From Pectinophora gossypiella (taxonomy: Eukaryota > Arthropoda > Insecta > Lepidoptera > Gelechiidae), in NCBI RefSeq assembly GCF_024362695.1, contig NC_065421.1, positions 4,340,598 through 4,404,597 of the forward strand: a DNA stretch of 64,000 bases, in the 5' to 3' direction. This document shows, one piece after another, positions 51,453 to 61,256 of the stretch. The translations under genes were made by a program, and so were the position numbers. The notes below the pieces were generated by a model. That model saw nothing but the letters and a program-made list of their open reading frames with translations, had not been told where the DNA came from and did not search any database. Within the stretch, counting starts at the first letter, position 1, and every line of letters starts with the position of its first letter.

Positions 51453-54154
51453 CTCCCTCCAGAACGCAAACCCATTTTACTAATACAATACAAATGTTTT
51501 ACAAAAGTCACACCCTTAGTTAAATTGTCAGCTACCATGTTACAACCATTTACATATAAGAACTTAACTTTAGATTTTACAATATTTTCTCTAAGAAAAT
51601 GTAATCGAATGTCAATATGTTTTGTCTTAGGTTTATAACTATCCGTTAACGCCAGTCTTATTGCACTTTGGTTATCACTGTAAATGTTCAACACACTGTC
51701 CATGCCTTGGCCGAGTTCATCTTGCAACTGCCGAAGCCATAATGCTTCCTGTGTCGCTGACGCCATCGCCATATATTCGGCCTCTGCTGTAGAGAGAGCT
51801 ACAGTCTGCTGTTTACAGGAATTCCAAGATACGCTCCCATTTTGAAAAATAAAAGTGTAGCCAGTGCACGACCTTCGATCCAATGGGTCATTGGCCCAGT
51901 CTGCATCACAATACCCAGTTATTTCTCTTGAGTCTTCTTTAACATAACATAACTGTAGATCCTTGGTTCCTTGAAGGTATCTCATGACCCTTTTTATTCC
52001 AAGCCAGTGTTGATGTCCTGGAGCATTACAATACTGACTCAACTTATTAACTACATAGGTGATATCAGGTCGTGTGACTTGTGCCAGATAAATAAGACAG
52101 CCCACTGCCTCTCTATATGGAAAATTACTATCTTCATTTTCAGGTTTCTTATTAAATTTTGTATTTGCCTCTATTGGTGTGCGTACTGGTTTGCATTGAG
52201 ACATACCAAATCGTTCCAGTATAAAGTTAATATATTTCTTTTGATTTATCATAACAGCACCTGCCTCACGATCTCTATTAACATTTATGCCAATGCACTG
52301 CCGCATCTCGCCCAGATCTTTCATACAGAATTCTTCCTTTAATTTTTCTTTGATGTCTGTTGCTGTTTCCTTATCATTTGTAAATATCAAGAAGTCATCC
52401 ACCCACACTGCAATAAATATCATTTTAGATTCACTTACTGAATAATAAATGCATGGATCAACTTTTGATCTTTCCAATCCAATTTTGAGAAGAATATCAT
52501 TCAATTTTAGGTTCCATTGACGACTGGCTTGCTTCAGCCCATAGATTGATTTATGTAAATAACATACTCTACCATTCTCTTCATAGCATTCTGGCTGTGA
52601 CATGTAGATTTCGGTGTCAATATCGCCCTGAAGAAATGCGCTTATGGCGTCCATCTGAATCATATCTAAATCATATTTAGCGGCTAGAGCAAGTAAATAT
52701 CGAACTGAGGTATATCTTACGACAGGGGCGTAAACTTCATCATAATCATTTCCTTTTCTTTGAGCGCAACCCTTGATGACTAATCTAGCTTTAAAACGAA
52801 CAATTTCGCCTTTCTCATTAGTCTTACTTTTAAAAACCCATTTACAAGGTAAAGCTCTTTTACCTGGTGGTAATTCTACTAATGACCATGTTTTGTTCTT
52901 CATTAAAGAATCATATTCTTCCTGCATGGCCTTCCTCCACTGATTTGCATGAGACGATGTAAGAGCTTCATCAAGAGTTTGTGGGTCATTCAGATCAATA
53001 ATTGGGCAAAAATAACTTACATCACAATCATCTGTCTCTGCATACTGGACTGCTTTACGTGGACGTAAATTTATATTGCGTGCTGGTGTCGATAATTCAA
53101 CTGATACTTCAGGTATGTAGGGAGGATCATCATTGTCGCCAGACAGATAGTCGTCGCTTGAAGAATGAACCGAGTTGCTTTCTAATTTTTCTTTACAGAT
53201 TTCTGTGGGGGACTGTGTTCCATCAGGATTGCTGTCAGGTAAGTAAGGTAAGTACACATTACAATCAACCTTTTGAACATTTTCTAAAAATACTACATCT
53301 CTACTTTTAATAATTTTATTAGTATTTGGATCAAGCAGGCGATATCCCTTGCTAGTTTCGCAATATCCGACAAATATATATTTTTTAGATTTAGAATCCC
53401 ATTTTTGACGTTTTTCTTTTGGTACTTGAGCCATTACTTCAGAGCCAAAAATCTTTATATTTGATAAATTAGGTTTCTTGCCTGACCACATTTCCATAGG
53501 TGTTTTGCCATCAATTGACCTTGTGGGTGATCTATTAATTACATAAGCCGCTGTTGCCAATGCCTCTCCCCAATATTGCTTAGACAAATGAGCATCAAAC
53601 AACATACATTTAGCTCTTTCCACCAGTGTCCTGTTCATCCTTTCTGCAAGACCATTCTGTTGGGGAGTGTACGGAGTACTTGTTTGATGTTCAATTCCAT
53701 GCCCACTTAAGAAACTATCAAATTCCTTATTGCAGTATTCTTTTCCATTGTCAGACCGAATAACTTTAATCCTTTTGCCAAGCTCATTCTCTACTTTGCT
53801 TTTATAATCTTTGAATACATCAATAACACTCAATTTGTCTTTCAAAAAATAAACATGAACTCTTCTAGTAAAGTCATCGATAAAGGTAATAAAGTATTTC
53901 ATACCTCCCAGTGATGCTTGTTCCATAGGTCCACATAAGTCTGTGTGGATGAGCTGCAGTGGTTGTGTGGCTCTTGAACCAGTATTATTGAATGGCAGTC
54001 TGCTCTGTTTACCTTTGAGGCAGGTGGTGCATGTGATGAGTTCTTTACTTTTGTCAGGAAATGGCTTGACTCCCTCTGCACACTCCGGTAGCTTACTAAC
54101 ATCTGAAAAATTCAGGTGTCCCATGCGTCTGAATTTTAGTCTGTTCATTACCAT
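51440..54154 (-). CDS. Copia integrase, reverse transcriptase, RNase H
   Basis: 904 codons open. GAG-pre-integrase motif FRRMGHLNFSDVSKL with CTTCLKGKQ (zinc-binding remnant) at residues 7-50. Integrase core D72 (HTDLCGP), D135 (RSDNGKEY), E171 (NGLAERMNRT). Reverse transcriptase from about 390 (EALTSSHANQWRKAMQEEYD, KWVFKSK, DAISAFLQGD) with the catalytic VDD near 587. RNase H CDADW near 750, then ALSTAEAEYMA and SDNQSAI. All catalytic motifs are present. It has no start of its own: the first Met overlaps the Gag-protease frame (54096-54154), consistent with a deletion-caused shift or with recoding. It ends inside the LTR. Confidence 0.95.
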   Translation of the reverse strand: MVMNRLKFRRMGHLNFSDVSKLPECAEGVKPFPDKSKELITCTTCLKGKQSRLPFNNTGSRATQPLQLIHTDLCGPMEQASLGGMKYFITFIDDFTRRVHVYFLKDKLSVIDVFKDYKSKVENELGKRIKVIRSDNGKEYCNKEFDSFLSGHGIEHQTSTPYTPQQNGLAERMNRTLVERAKCMLFDAHLSKQYWGEALATAAYVINRSPTRSIDGKTPMEMWSGKKPNLSNIKIFGSEVMAQVPKEKRQKWDSKSKKYIFVGYCETSKGYRLLDPNTNKIIKSRDVVFLENVQKVDCNVYLPYLPDSNPDGTQSPTEICKEKLESNSVHSSSDDYLSGDNDDPPYIPEVSVELSTPARNINLRPRKAVQYAETDDCDVSYFCPIIDLNDPQTLDEALTSSHANQWRKAMQEEYDSLMKNKTWSLVELPPGKRALPCKWVFKSKTNEKGEIVRFKARLVIKGCAQRKGNDYDEVYAPVVRYTSVRYLLALAAKYDLDMIQMDAISAFLQGDIDTEIYMSQPECYEENGRVCYLHKSIYGLKQASRQWNLKLNDILLKIGLERSKVDPCIYYSVSESKMIFIAVWVDDFLIFTNDKETATDIKEKLKEEFCMKDLGEMRQCIGINVNRDREAGAVMINQKKYINFILERFGMSQCKPVRTPIEANTKFNKKPENEDSNFPYREAVGCLIYLAQVTRPDITYVVNKLSQYCNAPGHQHWLGIKRVMRYLQGTKDLQLCYVKEDSREITGYCDADWANDPLDRRSCTGYTFIFQNGSVSWNSCKQQTVALSTAEAEYMAMASATQEALWLRQLQDELGQGMDSVLNIYSDNQSAIRLALTDSYKPKTKHIDIRLHFLRENIVKSKVKFLYVNGCNMVADNLTKGVTFVKHLYCISKMGLRSGGSVGN
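51453..51462 (-). promoter_or_regulatory. Copia polypurine tract
   Basis: On the minus strand CTGGAGGGAG directly precedes the 3' LTR and also encodes the last Pol residues before the LTR. Confidence 0.7.
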
Positions 54155-55064
54155 TCATTAATAAATTGACCTTTCCCATACTTTCCACAGGCAGTGGCGT
54201 CTTACTAGCAACAGTGATGGTGGGTATCGGTGGGCTTGTTACATCATACATCCAGTCACATCTATTGGTCATGTGCATGGAGGCACCTGAGTCCACATAC
54301 CAAAGGTCCGGATTCATTGTCTGTGAAGATGCTGAAAATGCTGCTACAAAGCTCTTATTTTCTTCTGCTTTTTCTGTTATCTTCTTCTTCGGAGCACGGC
54401 AGTTCTTAGCAAAATGTCCATGCTTGTTACAATTATAGCAACGGGGCCCCTTAGAAGTATGAGCCTTTGCTATACTCTGATTCCCGTGAATGGCTGTTTT
54501 CCTTGTGAAGAATGCTGTACTTTCTGAGCATTGTACTTCCTGCAGGAGTTTTGTTTTGATTGAGTCTGCACTGATCTTGATCCCAGAGCTCTCCAAGCCC
54601 ATTATCATTGGCTTATAAGTTTCCGGTAAGCCAGCTAACATCAGCGTTCCGAGCCATTCATCATTAATGTCAAACTGAATATTTCTAAGTTTATGAGCGG
54701 TCAACATAATCTTATTCACATAGTCATCTACGTTTCGAGAACTGTCTAGTGTAGTTGTGATGAGATCTCTCAACAAAGCTACTCTTCTATATAGCCCACT
54801 GTCATCAAAAGCGTGTTGCAAACTGTCCCAGACTTCTTTGCATGTAGTCGCGTTTTGTACATGTACATAGTTGATCGGGTCTAGCAGTAGAATAAGCTTC
54901 GATTTCGCCTTTATTTCCTTCTTTTCATCACTATTAGTTCCTTCAACACAACTCCACAATTCTTCTAGCCTGAAATATGCCTCTACTGCGAATTTCCAAC
55001 TTGCGTAATTGTCTCTTCCGACAAGTCTATCAATGTGAAAAGGATTATGGCTTGTAGTAGACAT
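54096..55064 (-). CDS. Copia Gag and truncated protease
   Basis: 322 residues from ATG 55064. A Gag (UBN2-type) region covers 1-180, a CCHC zinc knuckle is at 209-222 (CYNCNKHGHFAKNC), and the protease active site is WYVDSGASMHMT (D258). Only about 50 residues follow it before the frame enters sequence that in the other frame is the GAG-pre-integrase motif. Copia proteases usually continue for roughly 100 residues with a hydrophobic LYVP..NLLS-type segment, not seen here. I infer an internal deletion of a few hundred bases that removed the protease C-terminus and shifted the frame, ending at FFRC. The Gag part may still be functional. Confidence 0.9.
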   Translation of the reverse strand: MSTTSHNPFHIDRLVGRDNYASWKFAVEAYFRLEELWSCVEGTNSDEKKEIKAKSKLILLLDPINYVHVQNATTCKEVWDSLQHAFDDSGLYRRVALLRDLITTTLDSSRNVDDYVNKIMLTAHKLRNIQFDINDEWLGTLMLAGLPETYKPMIMGLESSGIKISADSIKTKLLQEVQCSESTAFFTRKTAIHGNQSIAKAHTSKGPRCYNCNKHGHFAKNCRAPKKKITEKAEENKSFVAAFSASSQTMNPDLWYVDSGASMHMTNRCDWMYDVTSPPIPTITVASKTPLPVESMGKVNLLMNGNEQTKIQTHGTPEFFRC

Positions 55065-55217
55065 CTTTCAGCAATTTAAACTGTGATTGTCGGTATGTGA
55101 ATAATGACGCCGCTTCGGTAACCTCAAAAATATACGGCAGAGTTGACAACAAATACGACGGCCAGTTTTGTTAATTCTTTCGGAGTCTTCACTTTTTATC
55201 AACTTTTACGCAACTAC

Positions 55218-55229
55218 GCTCTGCTACCA
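55218..55229 (-). promoter_or_regulatory. Copia primer binding site, initiator tRNA-Met
   Basis: On the minus strand TGGTAGCAGAGC follows the 5' LTR without a gap. It is complementary to the 3' end of insect initiator tRNA-Met (…GCTCTGCTACCA, from memory). Confidence 0.8.
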
Positions 55230-55426
55230 TGTTGATATTTAAAACAGGAAAATAAGAAAAAGACTTGTTTTAGTTTTACGGACAAAAAAACGCGCGAACG
55301 TATTTTATTGTTATAAAATAATGACAGATAAAAAAGGTATTGCCAACATAATCAGTAACTAGAGTAACTAGCAGATTAGCCAACATATTAGGCTAATAAT
55401 AATGGGTGCGTTCTCAATTCCCAACA
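55230..55426 (-). repeat. Copia 5' LTR
   Basis: 197 bp, identical by eye to 51256-51452; first transcribed LTR of the minus-strand element. Confidence 0.95.
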
Positions 55427-55470
55427 ATATTTTATACTCACTTTATACAAATTGACAACAACAACACAAC

Positions 55471-55500
55471 AGCAACAAAAAGCAACAAAAAGCAACAAAA
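55471..55500. repeat. AGCAACAAAA tandem repeat (3 units)
   Basis: Three successive 10-base units between the copia element and the following MITE. Confidence 0.85.
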
Positions 55501-55501
55501 C

Positions 55502-55840
55502 AGACTCGTAATCACTAGGCAACAATTACCGCACAACACATAACGGTCAACTTGAACGACAGCGTTGCACAATATCGCGCGACGTTGCCAGCTGAAGCGC
55601 AACATGTCGGCCGGCTTGTTGTTTGTTTTGAGATTGCGTTAGTTGAGCAACAATAATTGTTGTTGAGTGGAGACGTGACGCGCAACAACACTAGTTTCTC
55701 TGGCGACATGTTATCGACGACAGACGGGTAGTAAATGCGTAGACAGACAACTTTAACAAAAGTTCCGCGCTAACTTTCAACATGGGCAGCATGTTGTGCA
55801 ATATATCGCGCGTCACATGTTGCCAAGTGGAAACGCGGCT
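55502..55840. mobile_element. 339-bp MITE (family M2)
   Basis: Left CACTAGGCAACAATT and right CATGTTGCCAAGTGG form inverted ends, extended by the weaker AGACTCGTAAT / CGCGGCT. AAC flanks both sides (55499-55501, 55841-55843). The interior repeats GTTGCGC/GCAACA words. Related to 61257-61846. Confidence 0.65.
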
Positions 55841-56205
55841 AACAAACAACGTGCAGCATGTTTTCCAACATCTTAAAAAACGAATTAGTTTGACGTGTTT
55901 GGGAAGGTTGTTAACCTTTTAAATTAAAATATCTAGCCTAGCATAGACTATTTGTATACCTTTGCCTAAAACGAATCTCTTTGTAAAAGTGATTAAAGAA
56001 AAGGAATTCAGGGTCTATTTAACATTTTAATCAAATAACTTGCCTGTAAAGCTATTTACTGTACTTAAATCAGAAATAGTTTAAATTATGAACCTGTGAA
56101 TTACTGAAGCAGTAAACTGGAATTAAGTCGTGGATCAGTAAAGACTGAAGTCAAAATTACGCTTAACAACCCATCCGTGTAAATTCCTTCCACGATTACT
56201 CTCCT
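55841..56205. other. Non-coding, nothing recognised
   Basis: AT-rich stretch without a supported feature. Confidence 0.4.
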
Positions 56206-56262
56206 CTTCTTATCGTGTGGGTTATGAGGTGGATTACCAACCTCATCAACCCTGGTACCAAT
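56206..56262 (-). mobile_element. SINE-A tail fragment
   Basis: TCTTCTTATCGTGTGGGTTA and CCAACCTCATCAACCCTGG; only the 3' end of the family. Confidence 0.7.
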
Positions 56263-56445
56263 TGCCTATCTACCTACCTTGGTACTAATGGGATCGGAAG
56301 AGCCAAAAATAGTGTGCGAAGAACTTTTGATACGAAGTGCTGTGATCTTGATACAAAGCATCTGCCTCCATACCGTGACAGGCAATCAGTCCATCATTCA
56401 TCTATCATTGATGTTAACTGTTACGACATACATGGTTACAAGAAT

Positions 56446-56697
56446 TCTTCTTCTTCTTCTATCATGTGGGTGGCCTACCAACATCATCAACCCTGGTGTT
56501 AAGGTATTAAGCCGCCAAAGGCCCCGGACGTGATTCTAGTAACGACAACGTACTCAGTAAGTAGTAACCAGGACCACGCGGCTTAACGTGCTTCCCGAAG
56601 CACGGACTATCTTACTTTCGGACAATCGGGTGATCAGCCTGTAATGTCCTAAGCAAACCAGGGCTTATAAAGTGATTTTTGTGATATGCCCCCAATG
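56446..56697 (-). mobile_element. SINE-A copy lacking the head
   Basis: Runs on the minus strand from the post-B-box region (ACAAAAATCACTTTATAAGC) through the central domain (CGTGCTTCGGGAAGCACGTTA) to the TTC-repeat tail. The tRNA-like part is missing. Confidence 0.8.
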
Positions 56698-56814
56698 TTG
56701 TCTTATTTTTTTATACATACCGGATAAGAACCCTTAACCCTCTCCAAATATCCGGTCAAGTAATTGGTGCCATCTAAGGCCAACAAAGAGTCACGCCAAA
56801 TAAACATAAAACAT

Positions 56815-56875
56815 AAACAGCCTACATAAATCCCACTGCTGGGCACAGGCCTCCCCACCATGCTGGTCCACGGAT
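56815..56875 (-). mobile_element. SINE-B / LINE tail fragment
   Basis: On the plus strand ACAGCCTACATAAATCCCAC, TGCTGGGCACAGGCCTCCCC: the complement of the SINE-B 3' end. Confidence 0.6.
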
Positions 56876-57167
56876 TCGTGGAAGACTTTTTAGGTCAAAT
56901 GATAAAATAGAAAATGTCCCAACAGTGTACTGTCTCCACCTAGACACAGATCTATGTTTGGGGGAGTTTAGACTAACCCCACCCCTAAATTCCCCCAAAC
57001 AATTACATGTGTTCAAGCTATTACTATGTCCACGTATTTGGTAGCCTGATGACAATACGCGAGTAATCAGAGTCAATCGAACCTCCGTACTGACCGCAAA
57101 CCGAGGACTAATCAACGGACGGTGACTTGATCAATGCGCATTCAGCATCTCTCCTAGTGTCATCAGG
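56876..57167. other. Non-coding, nothing recognised
   Basis: Short open frames only. A GGGGGAGTTTAGACTAACCCC-like local inverted motif lies near 56957-56995. Confidence 0.4.
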
Positions 57168-57322
57168 GGGGTTAAAATGGCCACATCGAGGCAATTCATC
57201 TAAAAAATCAGTATTGCAATTTGACATTTGTTTGCATTGCGCACTTACTTTTATATGCACAAATGTCAAATTGCAATTTTGCTCTCTCAGCTGAATTGCT
57301 TCGATGTGGCCATTTTAACCCC
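57168..57322. mobile_element. 155-bp MITE (family M3), complete
   Basis: Ends GGGTTAAAATGGCCACATCG and its complement CGATGTGGCCATTTTAACCC. The arms continue GAGGCAATTCA / TGAATTGCTT, with inner arms around ACATTTGT and ACAAATGT, so the whole element can fold. The target duplication is uncertain. Related to 50285-50412. Confidence 0.8.
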
Positions 57323-57387
57323 TCCAGAGATCTGTATGCGCTAACTGTAAGATAATCTACACCAGGCGCCTTAGCCAAGTTCACATC

Positions 57388-57572
57388 CTCCTAGCATTAT
57401 CCCGTCTTTCACAGTGTCCGCTTACCTTACCTGACGATTTGACAGGTCCGGTTTTTTTACAGCAGCGACTGCCTGTCAGACCTTACAACTCGCGAAGGGT
57501 AAACCAGCCCAATACAGGTTAGGTCACATACCTCCGAAAATGCGTTTCTCGGGAATATGGGCCTTAGCCAAG
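57388..57572 (-). mobile_element. LINE 3' UTR (38684 type)
   Basis: On the plus strand AGCATTATCCCGTCTTTCAC, TTGACAGGTCCGGTTTTTTT, CCCAATACAGGTTAGGTCAC and GCGTTTCTCGGGAAT: the complement of 38698-38905. Confidence 0.8.
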
Positions 57573-57831
57573 TTGCTAACGATTATATGCACACACTTAA
57601 TGAGATCGCAGAAAGGACTGATATATATGTATATGTAGCCTGGCCGAATTTCGAAAGGTCCCCTTATATGTTACATGCTATGTACGGTCACGGTCATTAA
57701 TATGTATACACTTTAGTACCATGTCACATTAACTTTTTTGACAAACTGAAGTGTGAGTCTCACTAAATGTCAAATATGTTAGTGCGACAGAGTGCTAAAG
57801 TGGGTACATTATATTGCTCATGACTGTACTA
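57573..57831. other. Non-coding, nothing recognised
   Basis: No feature supported. Confidence 0.4.
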
Positions 57832-58170
57832 TACAGGGTGGCCCAGAAGTTCAGGTTCAAAATGAAAAATTAGATAGAGGGGCTTATTAGCTACCAGAAA
57901 CACCCCCATGTATGTTCAGCAATTATTTACGGTTTAGGAGATATGACCCATTTTGTACCTTTTTCTAGATTTTCTACCTTACTTCAGAATTAATCATTTT
58001 GTCGCTATCCCTTTCTTAATAATTATTTTATTTTACTTCATAACTATGGTTAAAGATATATTGTACCGCTAGGTGAAAAAAGAAAAACAGTCAAATCAAA
58101 GATAAAAATAAAGTTATTGGAAGTCAAAGTGAGAATTCGACCAAAAATGTTAAACTTGTTAAAACTTCGC
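57832..58170 (+). mobile_element. DNA-transposon-like terminal fragment
   Basis: Starts TACAGGGTGGCCCAGAAGTT after TA. It continues with the same text as 25713-25920 (minus) and then CAGTCAAATCAAAGAT. No transposase; probably the end of a Tc1/mariner-like or other DNA element. Confidence 0.55.
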
Positions 58171-58210
58171 CGAAGAATAATAAACACATGATATTGTAAT
58201 AGACCCTGGA

Positions 58211-58380
58211 TAGGTTTACCTCACCCACCCCCCCCCCCCCTCGAACATAGTTTAGACTTGAATCGTTTGGTTGTGGACTTGAAGACGTCACACACACACA
58301 CAGATACGCGTGTACGGTAATGTCAATGTGTGGTGTCTGTGTAAAACGAGGTTGTTTGTATGAAGTGTCCGGGGTGTGGT
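58211..58380 (+). repeat. Dispersed repeat, relative of 27590-27720
   Basis: AGATACGCGTGTACGGTAAT, TGTGTAAAACGAGGT and GAAGTGTCCGG. Contains a C tract at about 58227-58240 and a CA tract near 58290-58301. Confidence 0.6.
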
Positions 58381-58865
58381 TTCTACCTAACTACTGTAGT
58401 TGATTAAAAATAAAAAAAAACAATTAAAAGAAATATATTGAAGAAGAGCTTAATTAATGCCGTGGTGCACTTCAACTTAGTAGGTTTCCATTTTATCACC
58501 CGACCACGGAGAAGCAAAAAAGGAGGGTTATAAGATATAACCTACTTACATAAAACACATTTAAGTTTTCCGTTACATTTCACAAAACGTGTATAATTAT
58601 GGAAAAAAGAAGCCCGAGCAGGACCGCGTAATTAGCACTAGTGAAATTAATTAACTACGAATACCTCGCATGTTTTAGACATAAACTTTCCTATGGAAGC
58701 AGTCATGTTCCGTTCCCGGGAATTTCCCAAATATTCCCAAAATGGAAATATTCCCGTTGTAAGAACTCTTCAATAGTAAGAACTCTGGTTGCTTTTCGTT
58801 TTCAAATTGTTCTTTCTTGTACTCTGATGTTATCTGCCTAAAGGTTAGGTAATAAAGCGCTTTTT
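58381..58865. other. Non-coding, nothing recognised
   Basis: GAGAAGCAAAAAAGGAGGGT near 58509 resembles the complement of 25690-25710. No gene. Confidence 0.4.
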
Positions 58866-59375
58866 ATATCTAGACAGTCGCGGCAGCGTGTCAAGCCAAG
58901 TTCAAGAAACAGAACTGGCGAGCCGCGCCGTGTGTATTTAAGACAAACTTTAGGCTACAATACATTATCTTATGTTATAAGAAGATATGATTATGTTGTG
59001 ATTATCTTACGATGACCAAATTGGAGATGTCCTTAGAAAAGGTTCAATACGATCTACTCTGAACCGGCGTGCGTGTATGAAGCAAATGTCAGGATCGAAG
59101 CAAATGGAATTCTATAGTCTCTGCTTACCCCGGTGGGAAATAGGCGTGAGTTTATGTATGTATGTATGTATGATTATGTTATACTTACACATACATACAT
59201 AAACTCACACCACTTGTTATACTTACTGTTACTTATAAATAAATTTCAGGACTGACCACTGCACTTGGCACCCATTTAGATCTCACTTCTTTTGTCGTTG
59301 AAGTCAACAACCAAGGCATTTATCATAATATTGGACTTGGCTCTCATTTCACATTTATGTTTATGATTGGATAAG
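58866..59375 (+). repeat. Repeat related to 36640-37840, carrying a LINE-X insertion
   Basis: GTGTCAAGCCAAGTTCAAGA, TATCTTATGTTATAAGAAGA and TTGTCGTTGAAGTCAACAAC in the same order as in the 3.7-kb element. Confidence 0.7.
58998..59169 (+). mobile_element. LINE-X 3' end with 11-bp TSD
   Basis: ACGATCTACTCTGAACCGGC to TATG repeats, forward. ATGATTATGTT flanks it at 58987-58997 and 59170-59180. Confidence 0.8.
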
Positions 59376-59880
59376 TTTCACGCCTTTGTACTGCCAAAAT
59401 GGGAATATTCCTGGGGACAGTACATCACTGTGTGGAAGTAATTTCAGCGTACGCTGTTTATTAATAACTTGGTGCAGTAAGCTATTTCTGAACGTCGTTA
59501 CGTCCCCTATTCATTAATACACTGAAGTTTCTATTAATAAACTTGATAGAATGATTCGGTTCATAACTTCTGGTTACTTAAATACAGCGTGTTAGTGACA
59601 TCGTAACGAATACTGAGGGGGATGATTCAGACCATGATTCTGACTTAATATCAAATGGATTTTCCTGTCGGAAAATTTATGAAAATTTTTGCGTTTTTCT
59701 TTTGCATTATTTTCAGTTCCATACTTTTGCGAAGGAAAATTCCACTTGATGTTAACTCAAAATCATGGCCTGAATCATCCCTCAAAGTTTTCGTTACGAT
59801 GTCACTAACATCCTGTATAATTATATTGGTGTTGAATCCAGTACAAACCATCCAATTTTATGTTAAGTTATAAGTACCTA
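59376..59880. other. Non-coding, nothing recognised
   Basis: Pieces near 59620-59650 and 59760-59830 look like the two arms of an old inverted arrangement (ATTCAGACCATGATTCTGAC / TCAAAATCATGGCCTGAATC), possibly an ancient MITE. Confidence 0.4.
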
Positions 59881-60100
59881 CCTGTAATTTTCTTATCCGC
59901 CGAAAAGGAAAGGACGGGTAATCGACAGGCATTAAATTTATGGAACACACGTCAATTTCAGGCAGAAATTTAAAAACCCTTCCCAAAATGTTATATGGGC
60001 CAATAACCCGTCTGATTTAAGTTGACGGCACACGTCGAACGGGTTTCATATTAGCGAGATGCCTATTATATTCGCCAGGGTTATTAATTTATTTTTTGTT
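59881..60100 (+). repeat. Family U3 copy
   Basis: TTTCTTATCCGCCGAAAAGG, CGGGTAATCGACAGGCATTA, CACACGTCGAACGGGTTTC and TAGCGAGATGCC. Confidence 0.75.
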
Positions 60101-60119
60101 TGTGCTATAAAATATATTT

Positions 60120-60260
60120 ATTTGTATTCATACAATACAATACAATACAATATAAATACACTTTATTGCACCAAAATAAAAATAATAATAAATAAATTTC
60201 GGACAAAGTCCAAAAAATAAATAAATAAAAAATTACAAAAAAATAAATAATTACAAAAAG
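60120..60260 (-). mobile_element. LINE 3' end with TTGTA repeats
   Basis: ACAATACAATACAATACAAT then AAATACACTTTATTGCACCA on the plus strand: the complement of the 46555-46640 type end. Confidence 0.65.
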
Positions 60261-60365
60261 ACTCAACTTTTATTTACTTACTTATTTATTTATTTAATTA
60301 GTACTGCCACATGGTTTACATTTATGCATTATACTAATTAACTCTAATTATATATTACGTAGAGA

Positions 60366-60383
60366 TCTGATCTGATCTGATCT
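60366..60383. repeat. GATCT tandem repeat
   Basis: Consecutive GATCT units. Confidence 0.85.
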
Positions 60384-60394
60384 GTAGGTTTGCC

Positions 60395-60500
60395 TCAAAT
60401 GACATTAATTACTTGGCCGGAAAAATGGGGAACGCTGAGGGTTTACACCCGGTACCACATTTAAGACAACAGGCCTGAGGGTGAATAGTTGGGCGAAAAT
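60395..60500 (+). repeat. Family U1 fragment
   Basis: GACATTAATTACTTGGCCGG, AAGACAACAGGCCTGA. Confidence 0.55.
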
Positions 60501-60649
60501 CTCGGCTCAGTGTCATGAGGTGATTGTAAGTGGCAGAGTCGAAAGAAGAAGGCCTAGGCGACAATACCCCGATAAGATTCAGGGTGGTTTAAAGAAAGGC
60601 CAGTTTAAGATTACTCCAAATCCGCGATAAGTATAAAGAATTTGATGAG

Positions 60650-60760
60650 ATTGAAAGACGCGAAAGTGGTGTGTTAGGTTAACATTAAGTGGGATTCCGT
60701 GGTTTCTGCGTACTAAAATGGGAAATAGGCATGTCTGGTATACTGTATGTATGTGTAAAC
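60650..60760 (+). mobile_element. LINE-X-like 3' end, diverged
   Basis: GGGATTCCGTGGTTTCTGCG and AAAATGGGAAATAGGCATGT, ending TGTATGTATGTG. Confidence 0.5.
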
Positions 60761-61256
60761 GTAATAAGCGTGAGTGTAATCCTTACGAATCAAGGAGACA
60801 CTTCGCATGTATACAATCTGTGTGAGGAGAGGTGTCTAGTTAATTCTCACGGGTTATAGGTACCAAAGGGTCGTTTACCGTAGCGCTTAAGCCCGTCTTG
60901 ACATGTCGAAAGCACAGCGGTCCATGTAACGAATACCACCTAATAATTTACATTGAGGCTTCGTTGTAAACCTTTGAGTAACATAGAACCGCACTCGGTA
61001 AGGTTCCGCAATATTCCTTCTCTCTCGGGAACTGCGGCTTACTGTGCACCTCGTGAATCTGATCCAGGACATACCTACATAAATAAAGTCATGCCTGTAA
61101 TCCCTAATGGACAGGGCAGTAGGTAATCAAAAGAAAGAGTTAGTACGAAGTCCTGAATATGGATATGGCACTGCATGGTGACAGATGATCAACCAGCGAA
61201 CGCGTTCAGGCAGGCGTTCATCTGTTCTATTCGCTTCCAGTCCAGCATAGATATAA
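60761..61256. other. Non-coding, nothing recognised
   Basis: No gene or element supported. Confidence 0.4.

Larger units (their letters stand above)
51256..55426 (-). mobile_element. Ty1/copia LTR retrotransposon, recent but defective
   Basis: 4171 bp, minus strand, with 197-bp LTRs identical by eye (TGTTG...CAACA) and a 5-bp ATATT duplication (51251-51255, 55427-55431). The primer site matches the initiator tRNA-Met 3' end. Gag-protease and integrase-RT-RNase H lie in two overlapping frames. The region normally joining protease to the GAG-pre-integrase motif is much too short, so the copy has probably lost part of the protease. Confidence 0.95.
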
